Shown here in pieces: positions 8,826-16,900 of a stretch of 53,014 nucleotides of DNA (its first letter is position 1; each line of letters opens with the position of its first letter). Source of the stretch: Candidatus Moranbacteria bacterium RIFOXYB1_FULL_43_19 (GTDB lineage: Bacteria > Patescibacteriota > Minisyncoccia > Moranbacterales > UBA11712); the NCBI GenBank assembly GCA_001784875.1, contig MFSH01000018.1, positions 13,968 through 66,981 on the forward strand. The letters are read 5' to 3'. The translations under genes were made by a program, and so were the position numbers. The notes beneath the pieces were generated by a model. That model was not told the origin of the DNA. It was given only the letters and a program-made list of their open reading frames with translations, and made no database searches.

Positions 8826-9827
8826 ATGAAAATATTTCTTACTGGAGGAACCGGTTTTATCGGAAAAGCGCTGTTGGAAGCTCTTGTTGAAAAGGGATAT
8901 TTTGTGCGAGCTTTGGCGAGAAATGAAACTCAAAAAAAAGAGCTGGAAGGCTTGGGCGCCGAGGTGGTTCTTGGATCCCTTGAAAATGCCAAAATGGAAT
9001 TGCTTGGAGGAATGGAAGCCGTTTTTCACCTCGCCGCCATCCGCTACGAATGGGGGCATCTTCCAGAAGATTATGAAAAAGTGAATGTCGAAGCGACCAA
9101 AAACCTCCTCAAAGCCACGAAAGAGGCGGGGGTGAAAAAATTCATTTTCGGCAGTTCGGTTTTTGTTTTCGGCTATCCAAAAAAATTGCCGATTGACGAA
9201 ACTTTCCCCTATGCGCCGACGACACAATACGCCCGCAGCAAAATGGAGGCGGAAAAAATAGTCAAGGGATATTTCGGGAAATTCGAGATGGACACAATTA
9301 TTTTGCGCCCGACAATCACTTATGGCCCAGGCGACACAAAAGGAATGCTGCTGAAACTGGCAAAGCTGATCAAAAGCAAAAAATTTGCTATAATCGGAAA
9401 TGGCGAGAACTTTCTCCATCTCACGCATATCGATGATATCATCCGAGGATTTCTCAACGCCCTGCAAACAAAAGGTGCGAGCGGCGATTTCATTCTCGCT
9501 TCTCCGAAAGGAATCACTCAAAAAGAATTGGCCGCTCTTGTTGCAAAAGAGCTTGATGCAGAAATTTCGCGATTGAAAATCCCTTGCTGGCTTGCAAAAT
9601 CAGCGGGACTGGCAAATGAAATAATATACGGATTGGGAATGAGACTTGGGATCAGATATTTTTTTCGCGAACCTTTCATCAGCCGAAGCAAAGTGGACAT
9701 CATCGCCCGAAGCCAAAGATACGAAACCTCGAAAGCCCAAAAAATTCTTGGTTTCGAAGCTCGAATTAGTTTTCCAGAAGGCGTCAAAGAAGCAATTGTC
9801 TGGTACAAAAAGAATGGTTATCTATAA
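8826..9827 (+). CDS. NAD-dependent epimerase/dehydratase (extended SDR)
   Basis: 333 residues, the normal length of the family. The Rossmann motif GGTGFIG is at 7-13, an SS pair at 110-111 lies in the catalytic serine position, and Y135-x3-K139 (YARSKM) is the catalytic Tyr/Lys. LRPTITYGPGD is the usual substrate-loop motif. These enzymes epimerise or dehydrate nucleotide sugars or act on related hydroxy compounds. The gene lies 16 bases after the radical SAM gene, and its 3' end overlaps the start of the next small gene by 14 bases. Likely role: supply of a nucleotide sugar for the adjacent glycosyltransferases. Substrate not assignable. Confidence 0.85.
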   Translation: MKIFLTGGTGFIGKALLEALVEKGYFVRALARNETQKKELEGLGAEVVLGSLENAKMELLGGMEAVFHLAAIRYEWGHLPEDYEKVNVEATKNLLKATKEAGVKKFIFGSSVFVFGYPKKLPIDETFPYAPTTQYARSKMEAEKIVKGYFGKFEMDTIILRPTITYGPGDTKGMLLKLAKLIKSKKFAIIGNGENFLHLTHIDDIIRGFLNALQTKGASGDFILASPKGITQKELAALVAKELDAEISRLKIPCWLAKSAGLANEIIYGLGMRLGIRYFFREPFISRSKVDIIARSQRYETSKAQKILGFEARISFPEGVKEAIVWYKKNGYL

Positions 9828-10005
9828 ATTGGCAAAATTCATATATAGCTATCTCATTATTCCTCTTTGGATAATATTTTTTGTGATGACGACAATCGCG
9901 CTGGTCGGACTCACGGCCAACGCCTGGATCTCAAGAAAAATTTTCAAAAAATCACATTCACCTGATTTTAAGCCTCGAACAATCTTTCCCTATGGAGACC
10001 ATTAG
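9814..10005 (+). CDS. Small membrane protein (63 aa)
   Basis: The ATG at 9814 lies inside the 3' end of the epimerase gene, and the stop lies inside the start of the following methyltransferase gene (14-base overlaps on both sides), so the three are probably translationally coupled. The protein is one long hydrophobic segment (about residues 11-38) with a basic tail (SRKIFKKSH). A longer frame upstream from 9646 is antisense-like and out of register with the epimerase. I do not recognise it. It could anchor the neighbouring methyltransferase or glycan enzymes at the membrane. Confidence 0.6.
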   Translation: MVIYKLAKFIYSYLIIPLWIIFFVMTTIALVGLTANAWISRKIFKKSHSPDFKPRTIFPYGDH

Positions 10006-10855
10006 GATCAACGAGGGCATCGGAGGAGCCTACGAAAGAATCGCCTATTCAAATATGCTCAAGCGCCTCGCCCGCCAGCACAATTGCCGGACAGTCTTGG
10101 AGCTGGGCGCGACATATATCGCCGGCATACCCGGCTTCAACAGCTGCCTTCTCGCCCAGGACGGATTTTCTGTCACCGTGACCGTCCATTCCCGCGATTA
10201 CGCGGATACGCTCAAAGTTTGGGAAAATGTTCCATTCAAAGGCGAGACAAAAATCATTGAATGGAACGACAATCTCAAAACAAATTTTTCCGACGGCCAG
10301 TTCGATCTGGTCTGGAACCATTTGGCTTTCGAGCATTATAAGAATCCGGTCCCGCTTGTTGAGGAGATGAAGAGAATTTCCAAAAATCTCGTGGTGAATT
10401 TGACGTTAAGCCCTTTCAATATTGGCTTTCCTCTCCATTGGCTCTCCCACAAAATAAACAGAAAAAAGTGGGACCACGGCTACTTCAAAAACACGCTCAT
10501 CTCCACAATGGAAAAAACCCACCGCAAAGCCGGCCTCAAGCACATTGAGTCCGGCGGCTGCGACGTTCCGCCTTGGATGGATACGGTGGATGCTCAAATG
10601 GGCGGGACGATGACATATCTCGACTATTCGCCGAAATTCGTGAAAGACAAGTGGGTCTGGAATTCGGCTCTTTCGGAATGCCAAAAAAGTCGATGGGTCA
10701 AAATGCTTTGGAACTGGGAAAAAAATATGCCGGAATGGTTCCGGCGACTCTCCGCACATCATCTTTATACGGCAAGTAAAAAGTCAAATCAAGCCAAACC
10801 GCAATTTCCAAACAATCCACAAGGCCTCCCAGACAATCAGGCGGGAAATTTTTGA
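9992..10855 (+). CDS. Class I SAM-dependent methyltransferase
   Basis: 287 residues. The motif-I region is VLELGATYIAGIPG, a slightly divergent SAM loop, and motif IV/post is FDLVWNHLAFEHYKNP, typical of Methyltransf_11-like enzymes. The C-terminal 120 residues, with many Trp and Lys, do not match a domain I know and may bind the acceptor. It overlaps the preceding small membrane-protein gene by 14 bases. Its 3' end overlaps the convergent GT2 gene by 72 bases, so the last residues (after about 263) are encoded opposite that gene's C-terminus. Likely modifies a glycan or lipid intermediate of the same block; substrate unknown. Confidence 0.75.
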   Translation: METIRINEGIGGAYERIAYSNMLKRLARQHNCRTVLELGATYIAGIPGFNSCLLAQDGFSVTVTVHSRDYADTLKVWENVPFKGETKIIEWNDNLKTNFSDGQFDLVWNHLAFEHYKNPVPLVEEMKRISKNLVVNLTLSPFNIGFPLHWLSHKINRKKWDHGYFKNTLISTMEKTHRKAGLKHIESGGCDVPPWMDTVDAQMGGTMTYLDYSPKFVKDKWVWNSALSECQKSRWVKMLWNWEKNMPEWFRRLSAHHLYTASKKSNQAKPQFPNNPQGLPDNQAGNF

Positions 10856-11488
10856 ACTTCCGGAGTGGCGTCCGGCAAAAACGATAGGAATTTCGCGGAT
10901 GGCGAAATTTTTTTTGTGAGCCCGGTATTTCATTTCTATCTGAAAGGAATATCCGTTGGAGCGAATTTTATTCAAATCCAGGCCTTCCAAAACTTTTCGC
11001 CGATAGCATTTGAATCCGCTCGTCATATCGGTGAGCGCGACACCGGTGACAAGAGCCGCATAGCGATTCGCGAGAAGGCTCATGGTAAGCCTCCCAATCG
11101 GCCAATTGGTGATGCTGATTCCGTTCTTATAGCGGCTCCCGACAATCAAATCATGGCCGCCTGCGGCTTCCAAAAATTTTGGTATCGCTCTGAAATCATG
11201 AGAGAAATCGGCATCCATTTCGAAAATGTATTCGGCGCCCCGGTCGAGAGAGTAGCGAAAGCCGGCGAGATAGGCCGTTCCCAGCCCCATTTTGCGCGGA
11301 CGGCTCAAGAGATGAACGCGATTGTCGGTCCGCTTTAACGTTTCAACAATTTTTCCCGTCCCGTCGGGCGAGTTGTCATCAACAACCACTATTTCCAGCT
11401 CTTCGATCCCCAAAGAAAAAATTCTCGGGATAAGCCTTTTGATGTTTTCTTTTTCGTTGTAGGTCGGAATGATTACGGCGATTTTCAT
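10784..11488 (-). CDS. Polyprenol-phosphate mannose synthase-like glycosyltransferase (GT2, Dpm1-type)
   Basis: 234 residues from the ATG at 11488 (a TTG lies one codon upstream). Motifs match Dpm1-type enzymes: IPTYNEKENI, VVDDNSPDGT, the metal-binding FEMDADFSHD, VGSRYKNG, TSGFKCYRR and a conserved arginine/serine loop near AGRHSGSSKIS. Length matches the soluble catalytic Dpm1 without a GtrA-like membrane part. The enzyme would transfer a sugar from GDP or UDP to polyprenyl phosphate at the inner membrane face, giving the donor used by GT-C proteins, two of which are in this window. An extended -10 sits seven bases before the ATG. Confidence 0.9.
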   Translation of the reverse strand: MKIAVIIPTYNEKENIKRLIPRIFSLGIEELEIVVVDDNSPDGTGKIVETLKRTDNRVHLLSRPRKMGLGTAYLAGFRYSLDRGAEYIFEMDADFSHDFRAIPKFLEAAGGHDLIVGSRYKNGISITNWPIGRLTMSLLANRYAALVTGVALTDMTSGFKCYRRKVLEGLDLNKIRSNGYSFQIEMKYRAHKKNFAIREIPIVFAGRHSGSSKISRLIVWEALWIVWKLRFGLI

Positions 11489-11504
11489 CAAAGTTATTAT
11501 AGCA
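11489..11504 (-). promoter_or_regulatory. Extended -10 promoter with leaderless start (Dpm1-type gene)
   Basis: On the minus strand TGC-TATAAT (TATAAT at 11501-11496) is followed by seven bases and ATG at 11488. No good -35 hexamer is visible, as is usual for extended -10 promoters. Transcription would start at the A of the start codon. Confidence 0.5.
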
Positions 11505-11624
11505 AATCCGGCAGGACAACTTCGAATTTACTCTTAAGCCTATACTTAATATCAATAGTATACTCGATATATCTGTATTTGTCTTTTAAGGCCCAACAAA
11601 TTTTGTTCGAACTTGTACTGCCGG

Positions 11625-11660
11625 GAAAAAACAAAAGAGCTTTCCAAAAATCGGAAAGCC
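11625..11660 (-). terminator. Rho-independent terminator after the WxL-like genes
   Basis: GCTTTCC (11639-11645) and GGAAAGC (11653-11659) form a 7-bp stem, and on the minus strand it is followed by TTTTGTTTTTT. It ends the three-gene WxL-like group, 25 bases past the last stop codon. Confidence 0.8.
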
Positions 11661-11684
11661 CGATGATGCGCGGATCAACCTGGA

Positions 11685-12269
11685 TCAAGTAAGAGTAAGC
11701 GTAAGAGTGTTCTGATATGTCCCGGCTGTCTGGTTGGCCCAGCCATAATACTGAATATTGAAATTGAGGGAGTTTACCCGATAGTTTCCAAGTCCGTAAT
11801 CCACCCCGGAATTGACCAAAGTTCTCAAGCTGTCGAAATAGCCGTCGGATCCCTTGGCAATTCCCGAAGTGCTGGAGCCTTCAAGGCCGATTAGGGTCAA
11901 GTTTTGCGGAAACCAGGCAATATTCCCGTTTGAAAGAAAGTTTCTAGCTCCCGCAGTGCTGGTGAACATATCATTCATGCCGCCCGTTAGGCTCCAATTG
12001 CCGCTTCCCCCGCGATAGTCCCGAAAATTGACATAGTCCATATTGGCATGCGAGTTGGCCGCAATTCCAATAGTCAAGTCGACGAAGCCAAGGCTGGCCG
12101 GCGATTCAATGCCCAAAGTTCCGGCCACGAAATTCTGAATGAGATTTGTGGCGTCGTCCACGGCCCACGAATTTCTCACGCTCACCGCCCCAAAAAGCAT
12201 CGTAAACATAAAAGTCGCGATCAGCACGGCGAATATTTTTTGTTTGATTTGTTTTTTTCTGGTTTCCAT
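11685..12269 (-). CDS. Secreted WxL-like domain protein 1
   Basis: 194 residues. The signal peptide has a basic start (METRKKQIKQK) and probable cleavage after SWA at 36. The mature part keeps the WxL-domain layout: a strand with NFRDYRGG followed by N-W-S-L (W92-x-L94, a true WxL motif), a long loop, GLGNYRVN, and a final strand ending TYQNTLTLTLT, where Gram-positive WxL domains have TATLTWTLS-like ends. WxL domains bind peptidoglycan non-covalently and display proteins on the cell surface. It is the last of three tandem paralogs and lies 25 bases after the second. It is the most divergent of the three and the only one to keep W-x-L in the first position. Confidence 0.75.
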   Translation of the reverse strand: METRKKQIKQKIFAVLIATFMFTMLFGAVSVRNSWAVDDATNLIQNFVAGTLGIESPASLGFVDLTIGIAANSHANMDYVNFRDYRGGSGNWSLTGGMNDMFTSTAGARNFLSNGNIAWFPQNLTLIGLEGSSTSGIAKGSDGYFDSLRTLVNSGVDYGLGNYRVNSLNFNIQYYGWANQTAGTYQNTLTLTLT

Positions 12270-12294
12270 GGTTGCTCTTTATACCATTATCTCG

Positions 12295-12867
12295 CTAAGC
12301 GATAGTCAGTGTCAAGGTGTTTTGATAGGTTCCCTGGTAGTCCTCGGCGATGATGAGAAGATTGAGCGTCGTCCCATTGATGACATAGTTTCCCATTCCG
12401 TTGCCGCTTGAGGCGCCGGTGAGATTGCGCGCCCCGTCGCCGAAATTGCCGGAGTAATCCGGCCCGGCGGTCACTCCGTCATTTGAAGCACCGTCGAGGG
12501 CATAGATGTCGCCGGGAGCCCAGCTCAATCGGGTGTTCGGAATGGTGGCAGCATTCGCGGCTGTCATCGCATTGGCTGTTGCCGTTGCCGCCCATCCACC
12601 GCCCGTTCCGGTGTAATCACGCATGTTGACTTGCGTCAAATTGGCCAAACTGTTCGCACCGCTGCCGGCAGTTTGGCTGTTGAAATTGACCTGCGTGGGA
12701 GATTCGAGTGACAAACTGCCTCCCGTGAGTACTTGCTGGAGAGTGGTGTCGTCGCCAATCGCCCGGACATTTTTCAGACTGATCATTCCTCCCATCATCG
12801 CCAGCATGAAAACAATGACGAGAGTCGCGAAGATTTTTTTCTTCAGTTCGGATTTTCTGGTTTTCAT
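12295..12867 (-). CDS. Secreted WxL-like domain protein 2
   Basis: 190 residues, paralogous along its whole length to the genes at 11685 and 13007. Signal peptide 1-36 (hydrophobic core IFATLVIVFMLAMMGGM). The WxL-type signature strand is NMRDYTGTGGGW followed by A-A instead of x-L at W92. The rest reads PDYSGNFGDGARN, GNGMGNYVING and a TYQNTLTLTIA end. DDTTLQQVL just after the signal peptide is also shared in type with the paralogs. The own promoter is at 12925-12953. A 95-base tract (12374-12468) is identical to the third paralog. Expected location is the cell surface, bound to the wall or to a DUF916-like partner. Confidence 0.75.
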   Translation of the reverse strand: MKTRKSELKKKIFATLVIVFMLAMMGGMISLKNVRAIGDDTTLQQVLTGGSLSLESPTQVNFNSQTAGSGANSLANLTQVNMRDYTGTGGGWAATATANAMTAANAATIPNTRLSWAPGDIYALDGASNDGVTAGPDYSGNFGDGARNLTGASSGNGMGNYVINGTTLNLLIIAEDYQGTYQNTLTLTIA

Positions 12868-12924
12868 TTGTTTTTATTTTCGATGCAATGGCGGAATTAA
12901 AAATCGAAAATGACAATTGCTGTT

Positions 12925-12953
12925 ATTATAAAACAACGGGAAGATATGCGCAA
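12925..12953 (-). promoter_or_regulatory. Promoter of WxL-like gene 2
   Basis: TTGCGC (12953-12948), a 17-base spacer and TATAAT (12930-12925). The start would leave a leader of about 50 bases before ATG 12867. A second candidate, TGC-TATAAT at 12994-12986, lies further upstream next to the end of gene 3. Confidence 0.7.
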
Positions 12954-13006
12954 TAAAATATTAAGCAGAAACTGCGGATAGATCTATTATAGCACAAAAT
13001 GGAAAT

Positions 13007-13582
13007 TTAGGAAATAGTCAGCGTCAAGGTATTGTGATAGGTCGTGGCTGGAGTGCTGGAATCGACCGTGAGATTCAACAAAGTTCCATTGATGACATAG
13101 TTTCCCATTCCGTTGCCGCTTGAGGCGCCGGTGAGATTGCGCGCCCCGTCGCCGAAATTGCCGGAGTAATCCGGCCCGGCAGCCACTCCGTCGTTCGATG
13201 CGCCGTCCAAGGCATAGATGTCGCCGGGAGCCCAGCGCAGCCAGATATTTGAGATTTCAGAGCTGTTGGCCGCCGTGAGGTTGTTGGCCGAACCGGTCGC
13301 CGCCCAACCCGCTCCCGACCCGCGGGCATCGCGCATGTTGACCTGAATCATATTGGCCGTCGTGTTCACGGTGACGGCATTCAGGGTGACACCGGCAAAA
13401 TTATACTGGCTGGCCGCCTCGATAGCCAGCGATCCGGCCGAAACAATGAGCTCCAGAGTGGCGTCATCCGCCTCGGCGCTTGTCCGGCTCACTTTCACCA
13501 TGCCCGAAACCATCGCCAGCATAAAAACAACAACAAGCGTTGCCACGATTTTCTGCTTGAGTTCAGCTTTTCTGATCGGCAT
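13007..13582 (-). CDS. Secreted WxL-like domain protein 3
   Basis: 191 residues. Signal peptide with core IVATLVVVFMLAMVSGM. The WxL-like domain contains VNMRDARGSGAGW (W93) followed by AAT, then NLTAANSS, PDYSGNFGDGARN, GNGMGNYVING and the C-terminal strand TYHNTLTLTIS. The match to Gram-positive WxL domains (V-D-x-R-G-x-G-A-G-W ... G-M-G ... YxxTLTxTxS) is best in this copy, although the residue two after W is Ala. It is the first gene of the three-gene group and has the strongest promoter. The three genes probably yield differently exposed forms of one surface protein; that is inference. Confidence 0.78.
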   Translation of the reverse strand: MPIRKAELKQKIVATLVVVFMLAMVSGMVKVSRTSAEADDATLELIVSAGSLAIEAASQYNFAGVTLNAVTVNTTANMIQVNMRDARGSGAGWAATGSANNLTAANSSEISNIWLRWAPGDIYALDGASNDGVAAGPDYSGNFGDGARNLTGASSGNGMGNYVINGTLLNLTVDSSTPATTYHNTLTLTIS

Positions 13583-13617
13583 TTATTTTTGTTTTCTACA
13601 AGAAAAGACCTATTACT

Positions 13618-13646
13618 ATTATATACGATGTATTTTTTTCCGGCAA
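13618..13646 (-). promoter_or_regulatory. Promoter of the WxL-like gene group
   Basis: TTGCCG (13646-13641), a 17-base spacer and a perfect TATAAT (13623-13618) precede the ATG at 13582 with a predicted leader of about 29 bases. Confidence 0.75.
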
Positions 13647-13664
13647 AGCAAGCTGTGGATAAGT

Positions 13665-13919
13665 TCACCCTGTCAAATAAGACTTGAGCCTATTTTTAAT
13701 AAACATTTTACCATAATGGGTCTTTAAATACTTTTCTCGATGTGTCGCGTCTTTTTGGCTTAGGCAAGCTTCATAGTAAACAAGAATTAGCGGTCTTCTA
13801 TTTTTTGTGGATTTTACGAGACTTTTTTGGTGTTGCTCAAGTCTTAGTTTTAAATTTTTTGTATAACCAACATAATTCATGAAGTCTTTTTCACTCCTCA
13901 ATAAATAAACATAGTGCAT
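13665..13919 (-). CDS. GIY-YIG nuclease domain protein (84 aa)
   Basis: A minimal GIY-YIG domain: the H-Y-V-Y-L-L-R-S strand stands for GIY, N-Y-V-G-Y-T for YIG, followed by a conserved Arg (LKLRLEQH), a histidine and REKYLKT with the catalytic glutamate region. This size and sequence match the short stand-alone UPF0213/GIY-YIG proteins. They are DNA endonuclease-like, of unproven function, and often move between genomes. Base use is more A+T rich than the flanking genes. The gene is bounded by 13-base inverted repeats (13667-13679 and 13944-13956), the left one lying in its last codons. It sits between the WxL-like group and the giant gene, so it looks like a small inserted cassette. Confidence 0.85.
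   Translation of the reverse strand: MHYVYLLRSEKDFMNYVGYTKNLKLRLEQHQKSLVKSTKNRRPLILVYYEACLSQKDATHREKYLKTHYGKMFIKNRLKSYLTG
13667..13679. repeat. Left 13-bp inverted repeat of the GIY-YIG cassette
   Basis: ACCCTGTCAAATA here is exactly inverted as TATTTGACAGGGT at 13944-13956. The left copy overlaps the stop end of the nuclease gene. I see no target-site duplication outside the arms. Confidence 0.75.
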
Positions 13920-13943
13920 TTTTATTTTTAAAAAATTTAAAAC

Positions 13944-13956
13944 TATTTGACAGGGT
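13944..13956. repeat. Right 13-bp inverted repeat of the GIY-YIG cassette
   Basis: TATTTGACAGGGT, exact inverse of the arm at 13667-13679. It lies between the nuclease start and the stop codon of the giant gene (13962-13964). Confidence 0.75.
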
Positions 13957-13961
13957 AAATC

Positions 13962-16900
13962 TCACTGCAGCGTGAATGTCATCGTCGCCTGGTCGCCTGT
14001 TTCGGCGTGGAGGGTATTGAGGTTTTCAAAGCGTGAGGTGATTTGAATGTCATAATCTCCTTCTGCATCATTACCATGGGCAATATTTTGGACAGAATCA
14101 AGCGATAAATTTCCATTGACTGATTCCGTAACTTTCCCGTCGTTGGGGCTTATGACCGTAGGAGTTGAAGTGACTGTTCCGTCGCCGCTCAACTTTATGT
14201 TTGTATTGGCCAGATTATTTTGCGCGCCCGTGAGATTGGTGGAATAAACAGTAAGATCCCACTCAGGATTACTGCCAGTATCAGTTACTGTACATTTTTC
14301 CGAAGAAAGAAAATCTTTGATATTATAATTATTTGTATCGCCTAGAGTATAGTCAGGCATTGCCGCACCAGCAGCGCAGGAAAGGCTCAAGACTATTCCG
14401 CTGCCGGAATCATCCCACCGCAGCATTCCCGGATCGGCTTCGTTCGCACCGTCGTCTCCGTCATACGACTCACCGTCATAGGTTCCGGTCGAGGCGTCGA
14501 AATCCCAGTATCCGGTATCGTCCGTTCCGGTCCGGTTCACGTTGAATTCAACGGAGGTGTCGGTCCGGTCGAAGTTGACGCCCGTGATCGTTTTCGTGCC
14601 GGAGCCGATCACTGCGCTGGCAACCGTGATGTAAGCGTCGTTTGTGGCGGCGCTGCCGACCAGATTGTCAAAATCGGTGTAGTCAAGTTTTGTCACGGTT
14701 GCACCGGATTGAATATCCAGTCCCAATGTTCCGTCCTGATGGTCAAAATTGGCATATTCAAAATTGATCGTCCCGCCGGAGAGGATCGACATTTCATATC
14801 CGCCCGAAGCTCCCTGCCGATCAACCGTCGTCCGATTTGATGAAGTTCCAATCGCGTTCAATGTATCTCCGGATTCGACAGTCACCTTGGCGGCCGGATC
14901 GATCCGCACATCGACTTGTCTCGTCACCGCCGCGTTGTCAAAATCGGCCGCGTAACTCCAGTAATCATTTGTATTCACATGATAGTCTCCCCAGATATAG
15001 AGATCCCCATCCGTATTGGCATGGTCCATGGAATAGAGAGAACCGGAGGAATCAACAGTATAGGGGGTGGTCGCATTGACGGCATTTGACTGCCACATCC
15101 GGATGTCGGTGTTGGCGCCGATCTGCAATTTGTCATAACTTTCCGCGTTTTGCGTTTTTGAACCGATGGTTTGTGAGGTCCCGTTGAGATAGAAAATCGA
15201 ACCCGTGTTCCAGGTTGTGGCGGAAGTTTCTGCGTTGGCGATCGAATATGTCCCCGTCACTTCCAATGTCCGGCTAGCAGCGAGTGCCCAGGCGGAAACA
15301 TCGGTGATGGTGAGGTCAACCGCTTTCATGTCATTCGTTTGGATTGTCCAGCCCCCGCCGGAATTGTTGAAGATGACGTCATGAAAAGGTTTTCCGGCTC
15401 CGGTCCCGCCGGCGTCGATCGTTTCCCCGGTATCGGCCGAGTCAAAAGTGACCAGCGAAGAGTTGGGCGTGAAGGTTCCGGCGTTTGACCAGCTTCCTCC
15501 GACATTGATGGCATAATTCGTCCCGGTATCGAGAGTGGAATTGGAATTCGCGATCGAAAGGTCGTTTTCAACGTCGATGGCAGCTTGCATGGTGATAGTC
15601 GCCGAAGCGGACTTGGAGATCGTAAGGTTATAGAAATCGTGGTTTTCATCCGTCCCACCCGGAGAAAGATTTCCGGAAGAGCTTTCGTCAAAGGTGACAG
15701 TCGTCGGATAGGTATCTGATTCTTGGGCAGTGAACGTTCCCCCGCTGGCCACAGTCCAGGTAGTTCCCAGATTGATGTTGGTTCCGTTTCCGGAGGTGGC
15801 TTGAGTGCCATCAAGGGTTCCGTTCACCGTGATGAAGGTGGCGATGTTGAGATCCCAGCCTTTGGTATTCAGCCGGTCTCCAGTTGATACCGTCAAGCTG
15901 TCCGCTGTCATATCCGAGCTCATATTGATCGTGGCCGGAGAGGCTCCGATCTGAACCGTGCCCATATTTTGCTTGGTGGAATTTTTGTCGTTGAAATATA
16001 CAAGGTTTGTGTCATCGCCTCCGTCGAGAATGAGAGTTCCCGATCCAGCCGTCCAGGTGCTCCCCGATTCAAGAGTGAAGTCACCCAATGCTGCCCCGTC
16101 CGTTCCGACGGTGATGTTTCCCGAACCGCCGGTGAAAGTTCCATAATTGTTCATTGTGAAGTCGCCACCGATGGTGAGCGCCGGATCATTTGTCGTCGCG
16201 TCAATTGTCACCGGTTCCGTCCCCGACCCGTCGTTTATGGTCAAATTTCCAGCCACGGTGATTCCTCCTGAAGCAAGGGTCAGCTTATTCCAATAGACAT
16301 CCGTATTGTCGGAATAGAGATAATCGATCTGCGACGACCCGCCGTTGTTGAAGCGAAATGACCATTTTGCCTTGACATCGTAATTTTCTGCACCTACGAG
16401 ATTAGTTTCTCCTAGCCAACTCCCATTATATCTATCGTAATCAATATGACCCATGAGAGATTCAACATCAGTATAAAAAACATATATGTTCGTTCCATTA
16501 ATCGCAATCGACGGCTCATATCCAGGGTTTGAATTGGTATACGTATCCCACGCGCTCCAAGCCGCGCCGTGAGCATGCCTGACAAGAGTTATATAATTTG
16601 TCGTCGCGTCTACATACACCACCCAAGTGTTGCCGGAAGAGTCAACGGCGATGGAGCATCCTGCTTGGCTCGCAGTGACATTGGGAGTCGAATCAACGTT
16701 ATACTCGTCAGGAAAAGAAGTGGCGTTGTTGGCATTGCCCCTTTCCACAGTCATCTCATCTGTCGTCTGGTCAATAACATAACTAATTTGGGGGATATCA
16801 TCTTCGTCAATCGTAATATCTGCAGATCTTATCGCCATTCCGGCTTGAGATTCAACAATAATGCGGGCATTCCATGAGCCGCCAAAACGGTTGCCATAAT

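Noticed and set aside
11497-11688. 63-codon minus-strand frame after the WxL-like genes
   Set aside because: It runs straight through the terminator stem at 11639-11659 and has no homology that I recognise.
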